Below, piece after piece: positions 58,813 through 64,000 of a stretch of 64,000 bases of DNA (its first letter is position 1; the number at the start of each line of letters is the position of its first letter). This DNA is from Panicum virgatum (Eukaryota; Streptophyta; Magnoliopsida; Poales; Poaceae), in NCBI RefSeq assembly GCF_016808335.1, contig NC_053146.1, positions 9,493,015-9,557,014 on the forward strand. The letters run 5' to 3'. The position numbers and the translations under genes are program-made. The notes below the pieces were generated by a model, which was given only the letters and a program-made list of their open reading frames with translations, was not told the DNA's origin and made no database searches.

Positions 58813-59340
58813 CGGTAGCTCCCGTACGTAGCGCGGTGATGGATCAAGCAGGTGACGACGGCAGGGGAAGAGGAAGGAGGACAAGGCTGGCCGGCCGGCT
58901 AGGCGCCTACGCGTAGCTCTCCGACGCTGGCTGGTTGAGAGCGAGATCGATCTCTGCGGCTCCGCGCTCCGCTTCCCCCCTCCGAAATCTCAACTAATAG
59001 GAGGAGTAACAAACCAACAACCACAACCAGTGGACGCGGCGCGTCCGGCGGCGGCGGCGCGCGCGCTCGCGCCCGCCGCCGCGCGGCCCGAGGCGGGAGC
59101 GCGCGCTGCACGCGCCGCGGGGGCTGGCGTGGGCAGACGTGGCCGGGGCGCGGGCGCGCCGCCGGGGACGAGGGCCCACGTCACCGCCCCTGGTGCGTGC
59201 GCGCACGGCGCTGGCGCTCGGGGCGACACTCCAGGGCCGGCCTGCGATCGGGATCGTCTCCATCTGGCTGTGTGCATGCATGCTCGCTCCCACGGTTCTT
59301 CCGCCAAGACCGAGCTCCAGCTTTCCTTGGGTTGAGGGCA
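58813..59340 (-). promoter_or_regulatory. NRAMP1 5' UTR and GC-rich promoter region
   Basis: Upstream of the NRAMP1 ATG the minus strand carries pyrimidine-rich leader-like sequence. A very GC-rich block (59030-59230) follows, then AT-rich sequence. Open frames of up to 128 codons in this block occur on both strands and are low-complexity. I treat it as a CpG-rich promoter, not a gene. Confidence 0.4.
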
Positions 59341-60882
59341 ACATGCATGCGTAGTTCAAACTCGGTGGCATCCGGTTCAAACTTCATTCCGTTCATCGGC
59401 TTGCTTTCTTTATGTTTATTCCAACTTATTCTCTCTCGTAAATTCAACCGAAAATAGGATGTCAATTGTTGACCCTTAGATGTCCCTCCAACTCTCTTTA
59501 GTTCAAAATCTATTTGATCAAACAAAAGAGAGTTGCAGGTGCATCTAAGGATCACTACTTTATATCTCTAATTTTCATAATCTATTGGTCAAACAAAAAA
59601 AAAAATTCTAGAATCCTTTTTAAATATCTTCGGCGCTCCGCGTAGACCGTAGTATATTGCAAAATCATTACTCCATGGTCTGTAATCATAAATCATACAT
59701 AATGCTCTATTCTAGGAAATCACCCAAGTGGAGGGGGCAAAAATAACTGTATATATATAATCACAAGTGCAAAAATAACAGTTTACTTCTAAATGACAGT
59801 TTACTCAGCATTACTGCCGAGTTTTGGATCCGGCATGTGTGTGCACACTTTCAATGGTGGTCGTGGATTTCTCTCCGACAGGGATGTAAATGGTACATTA
59901 ATATGTCCAAGGTTTTTTAATAGCAAATGCAAATCTAGATCAAATACCATATACAAATATTATATGTTCAATATCCATTGGTATCGAACAATTTAATATG
60001 AAGATACGGGACAATTTGATAAGATGTTCAGTATCCGACGTATATATCATATAATTTAATAAGATGTTCAATACCCATCAGATATTAGCCAATTTAAGAG
60101 ATGTTCAATACAATTTAATAATATGTTCCATATTCGATTATTCATCGGATGCCCGCGGACACTCTAATTAGAAAGGAGTATACTGTATACATGCAAGTAC
60201 AATCTAATAAATAATATCCAACTAATAACCTATTATAGACTTATTTTATTTATCATTCAGATTTTCTAACAATTAGTACTCAAGTGTTTTCTTCTTTTGT
60301 TGCCAGCCAATTTGTTGTTGTCTTGCGACTTGCGTGTCATTTGTGGGCCTCTTTGTCTTCTTCGTTAGCCGAGTTCCCTCCTAGCTTCGATCTGGGCCTT
60401 TTTCCTTGTGGGCTGATACTTCCATGAGTGGAACACAGTTAGTGGCCGGTGGCCCAACCAGCATGTTAACGGGCTGCTCTGCTTGTCATTGTGCACATCT
60501 TAAGACCTAAAAGCTTTGCATGAATAAATCGCCATCCTTGCGTTCAAAAAAAAGAGAAAAAATCGCCATCCTTGCGTTCAAAAAAAAAGAGGAAAAAAAT
60601 CGCCATCCTGATTTCCTAAGAAAAATCAGATGACTAGATGACCACTGTATTGATTTCCGTGCACTGAGCACATTGGCTTGGGGTAGACTATATGTCCCCA
60701 GGCTTCAAATCGTACATCCATCGTCTTAAAAAAATCATTCCGAAGATTCAGCCAATTTAGCCACATTCAGCCCACTAGATTAATTCGACCCAAAAGTATT
60801 TCACTTCCTCAGACAACAGCTTGCCACATTAATTCCGTGCATGTTGCATGTCATCAATTCGGGTCCGATTTTATTATGCAGA
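59341..60882. other. AT-rich spacer with transposon end-like pieces
   Basis: No gene. AGGGATGTAAATGGTAC at about 59880 resembles the hAT-type ends at 60883 and 61968, but no mate is evident. Confidence 0.4.
60526..60610 (+). repeat. Short tandem repeat, period 35-37 bp
   Basis: AATCGCCATCCTTGCGTTC plus an A/G tail occurs twice in full, then a third time in part. Confidence 0.8.
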
Positions 60883-61968
60883 TAGAGATATAAATGAATG
60901 GAATACGAACAAATATTACTAATATCATATTTATTTTTATATTTTATTCGAATACAGAGTCGGATATATATAGTGTTAGTTTATATCGGATAAAATTGTA
61001 ACGGATATCGATATTATAAAAATATAACTTTTAGTATTTGGACACAGATCAGTTACGGATATTGAACATCCGGAATTAGAGATGGCAATTGCACCCGCGG
61101 ATGCGGGTATCCGTGGATTTCAGACCCGGTGGATGCGGGTGCAAGTCTCAAATTTAACCCACGGATGCACCCGCAATATGTGGGTGCAGGCGGGGTCTAG
61201 ACTTTCACCCGTGGATGAACCCGCACCCGCACAATACCTAAACTCTGGCCCATATAATATTTTGACCCAGCCTATTTATCCAACATATAAATACCAAGAT
61301 GTAACCCTAACTTCTATTTTCCGATCCCCACCCGTGCCTCGTCTCAGGCACCACACACAGGCAGGAGGCAGCCCGTAGGCTGCAAGCTTCAGCCTCCCGC
61401 CCCCCTCCCCAAACCAGACCTCATCCCGGCGACAAGCGGTCTAGGCGGCAGGACGCACGCGCCCAGCCCTCGTGTCCCCAACTGGCGGCTAGCGCCTGCG
61501 CCTCACGGCCTGACCAGAGCCCCTCTCCCTCCCTCGCCACTTCGATCTTGCCCCTTGGTTGATTTGTCCGCTGTCGCAGGCTCGCAGCCAGCTGATTGTG
61601 ATTTGTGATTTTGAACTTATGGATTAATTGTTAGTTTGCTCTTATTATTTTAAAAATGTGTTGTTTGACTATTCGAATTGAGGGATTTGTGCATTCTTAT
61701 TATAGCTGTTGCAAAACCCGCGGGCACCCGAAACTCGCCCGAAACCCGGCGGGTGCGGGTGCAAAAATGCACCCGCGGGTCTAACTGCGGACGGATTTTC
61801 CCCAACCCCGCGGATTTGCCTGTGGGCGTGTATTTGCCAAACCCGCATCCGCATCCACATCCGCGGGTGCCATTCCTATCCGGAATCGGATACAGACAGA
61901 TAAAAACCCTTCCAAACCGAAATGAATTCAAATATGATAGGAAAATATCCGTACCATTTATATCCCTA
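60883..61968. mobile_element. Outer hAT-type element, interrupted
   Basis: The left end TAGAGATATAAATG and the reverse complement of the right end, TAGGGATATAAATG, match with one difference. Flanks TATGCAGA and CATGCAGC agree at six of eight positions, a possible eroded 8-bp target duplication. Without the nested element it would be about 276 bp. Confidence 0.55.
61077..61878. mobile_element. Nested hAT element (802 bp) with exact 8-bp target duplication
   Basis: TCCGGAAT flanks both sides (61069-61076 and 61879-61886). The ends TAGAGATGGCAATTGCACCC and the reverse complement TAGGAATGGCACCCGCGG are related inverted repeats, followed by arrays of CCCGCGGATGCGGG-type motifs in both arms. There is no transposase. 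The middle is GC-rich (61320-61560), so the element is non-autonomous. Confidence 0.85.
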
Positions 61969-63710
61969 CATGCAGCACCTATGCAGCATATAGGTATGCA
62001 TGCTATGCTTGGGTCTCGCTACAAATTTTTCTTCTCTTTCCTTTTCTTTATTCTTTTTACTCCTTTCCTTCCTTCTTTTCCTTTTCTTTTCTTATTATTT
62101 AATTCTAAGCCTTCTTTTTTCTTTCTCCTTTTATTAATATTTATTTTCCTTTTGTATTCTTATCTTGATTTTTTTCTTCTTCTTTTATAGACAAGCTATT
62201 AGTTTTTTCATAGTTTTATTTTATAATTGTATATTGTTAAATATATATCTAATTGAATTATCTGCTATGCAAACCACTTATTCAAAATGAAGAATGGTAT
62301 ATTATTATAAAAATATTTTTTTCACATTTAGGAGTGGATCATACTCAATTTATACTATTTTATTTGTACTTTGGATTCATAATTGGTGGGTGAAATGATT
62401 TATTTTTTGATATGCTAATTTTTTAGCTCATGTATATATATTTATTTCTATGATGTAGATATATTTGTCTTTGCGTAAAATTTATCTGTATCTAACTAAT
62501 TTATTCACAATGCTAAATTATTGTTCACTTTGTAGATTAAATAGGTCCGTAATGTTGACTCATTTTTTTGTCATATACGTTTTTTCATTTATCCTATACA
62601 ATCAAATGTTCGCGATGAATAATATTTTGTTCGTTATATATTATTGTTTGTTTGTTATATTTAATATTTATTTATAGAAAATAATCATTGTTCATGTTCT
62701 TAAATTATTTGTTTCTAAGATCTGAAATTTAATATTGAGCATTTTAATAAAATATTTTAAAAAATATATCGTGCAATCATAGGCAAGTGTAGTCTTGTTT
62801 CAAAGACCTTATCATAATAAAGATAATAGCGTAATTCAAATTTATTTTAAATATTTGGTTTAGTTACAGCTTTTTTAGTTTTCGGATCTGCATGCATGTA
62901 GGATACAACATGGTCAATGTCCTCCTTGCATGCATATAGATCTCTCCTCTATACAAGCATGCAGACTATATTGTTGGACCATCAGCGATGACCCGGTTAA
63001 TAAGGTGCCTTGAGGTGATGGTTTGCGGAACATCATCTCGAGTGATAAAGAATCACGCCCCATTGGCTTGGCCGCTTGGTTATGCTGTATATGCTGATAA
63101 GATCCGGTATATGGTATATTACCTACTGTTTTTTTTTATTAGCATAGTGTCCGTGAATTGCTATGGGTAATCCAACTTTGTGCTCGTTCTCCGTGTGCAA
63201 GTCATGTTGTGATCATGCGAGATATTGATTGTCTTGGATCCGCTTGAGATTCTGACTAATTTATCCGGGTTCCGATTATGATTCTGATTGATTTGTCCAG
63301 GTTCCAATTAGGATTTCTATTGATGAAAGGCTAGTCCGACTCGCATATGGGATGAACTAAAGCTCACATGTCAATGACACAAGACGGACCAAACTAAAAA
63401 ATTTAGGTGGAAACCTTACTCGCTTTAGTAATAGGTATAGATAAAGGAATTGTCAAATCCCGACCTCTACATTAGTGAAGATGTATCCGGCCAATTATTA
63501 CAAATGTTTATCGCAACAGAGTAGGGAAAGGATTACAAACCCAGTCTATTGCTAAACATCCATCCATTTGTTGAAAAAAAAAAGTCCATCACCACCGTCT
63601 CTAGCATGCGGCAAGTAGTGGCAATAGCCTCCCTGTCCTCCTCTTTGTGAAGCTCTTTGTGTCGAATCGCCCAGGCTCTCATAAGTCCCGGTATATGGTA
63701 TATTACGTAC
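61969..63710. other. AT-rich spacer, no gene seen
   Basis: Pyrimidine-rich at 62020-62190, then AT-rich. CCGGTATATGGTATATTAC occurs at about 63104 and again at about 63688. No coding family is recognised. Confidence 0.45.
63248..63325 (+). repeat. 32-bp tandem repeat, about 2.5 copies
   Basis: Units begin GATTCTGACTAATTT (63248), GATTCTGATTGATTT (63280) and GATTTCTATTGATG (63312). The first two align throughout, including GGTTCC. Confidence 0.75.
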
Positions 63711-64000
63711 TGTCGGGTACCACAATTAGGGGCACCCTAATCCAGGGACCAAATCGCAATCAAAATGCAAAACGCAATCAGGCCCATGGTGCCTGCCACC
63801 TTGCCAGGCTCTACAACCACAGCAAGCCTGGACCTACAGTCCTCCTCCGATCCGAAGGGAAAGAAGGATTGCTCAATAGCTCCAACTCTCCTACAACGCC
63901 CAAAGTCCTTTCCAGGACCCAAAGAGGCCCAGTCCTCACTCGGCCTACAGCCCACCTCCGCGGTACGGCCCATCCAAGACCTCCCTCTAACCCGCGGAGC
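63711..64000 (+). mobile_element. Start of a Gypsy-type LTR, cut by the window edge
   Basis: It opens TGTCGGGTACCACAATTAGG, a characteristic start of grass Ty3/Gypsy LTRs, and continues GC-rich to the end of the window. The preceding bases CGTAC (63706-63710) would be the target duplication. The 78-codon minus frame inside is not a gene. Confidence 0.65.

Noticed and set aside
58813..58884. Upstream extension of NRAMP1
   Set aside because: The extended frame begins with TTG. The only in-frame ATG is at 58812, and the resulting length fits the family.
59030..59380. Open frames of 100-128 codons on both strands
   Set aside because: They are products of extreme G+C upstream of NRAMP1, with low-complexity Ala/Arg/Gly/Pro sequence and no domain.

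Overview
The window looks like nuclear DNA from a grass, most likely panicoid. The evidence is short introns with plant-type splice sites, GC-rich first exons beside AT-rich spacers, and grass-type Copia and Gypsy elements, L1 LINEs, hAT, CACTA and Stowaway elements. The closest match I can recall for the transporter gene is rice NRAMP1. The species itself is an inference. Nothing here is bacterial or viral.

Positions 1-38000 are mostly repeats. They hold a GC-rich possible first exon at the left edge, tRNA-like relics, a CACTA end, a Gypsy LTR piece and a cluster of decayed copies of one unidentified sequence family (about 2.8-8.6 kb and 17.8-22.4 kb). There is also a dead Copia element with matching 5-bp target duplications (8934-14209), a second CACTA end with 42-bp repeats, an unidentified spliced minus-strand gene fragment (15572-16394), a hAT-like element, a tandem 216-bp repeat and LINE remains. 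A three-layer nest occupies 25709-33285: a hAT-type element split by a long solo LTR, which is itself split by a 5'-truncated L1 LINE. Several MITEs follow.

Positions 38000-59000 form the gene island. It has a plant homologue of HROB (homologous recombination OB-fold protein) on the plus strand, a two-exon BTB/POZ gene of the At4g08455 type on the minus strand, and a 13-exon NRAMP1-type metal transporter on the minus strand. Inside NRAMP1 intron 6, on the opposite strand, is an intact 507-residue ORF that is a shortened, diverged relative of the coatomer beta subunit, with its own TATA box. HROB and the BTB gene converge; a 5.5-kb Copia element now separates them and lies inside one copy of a 186-189 bp tandem duplication.

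Positions 59000-64000 are again repeat-rich: nested hAT elements with an exact 8-bp target duplication, short tandem repeats, and the start of a Gypsy-type LTR running off the right edge. The three host genes do not form a pathway: DNA repair, a possible ubiquitin-ligase adaptor, and metal uptake. The most notable points are an unusual residue change in the metal site of NRAMP1, the nested coatomer-like gene, the plant HROB gene and the unexplained repeat family at 2.8-22.4 kb.
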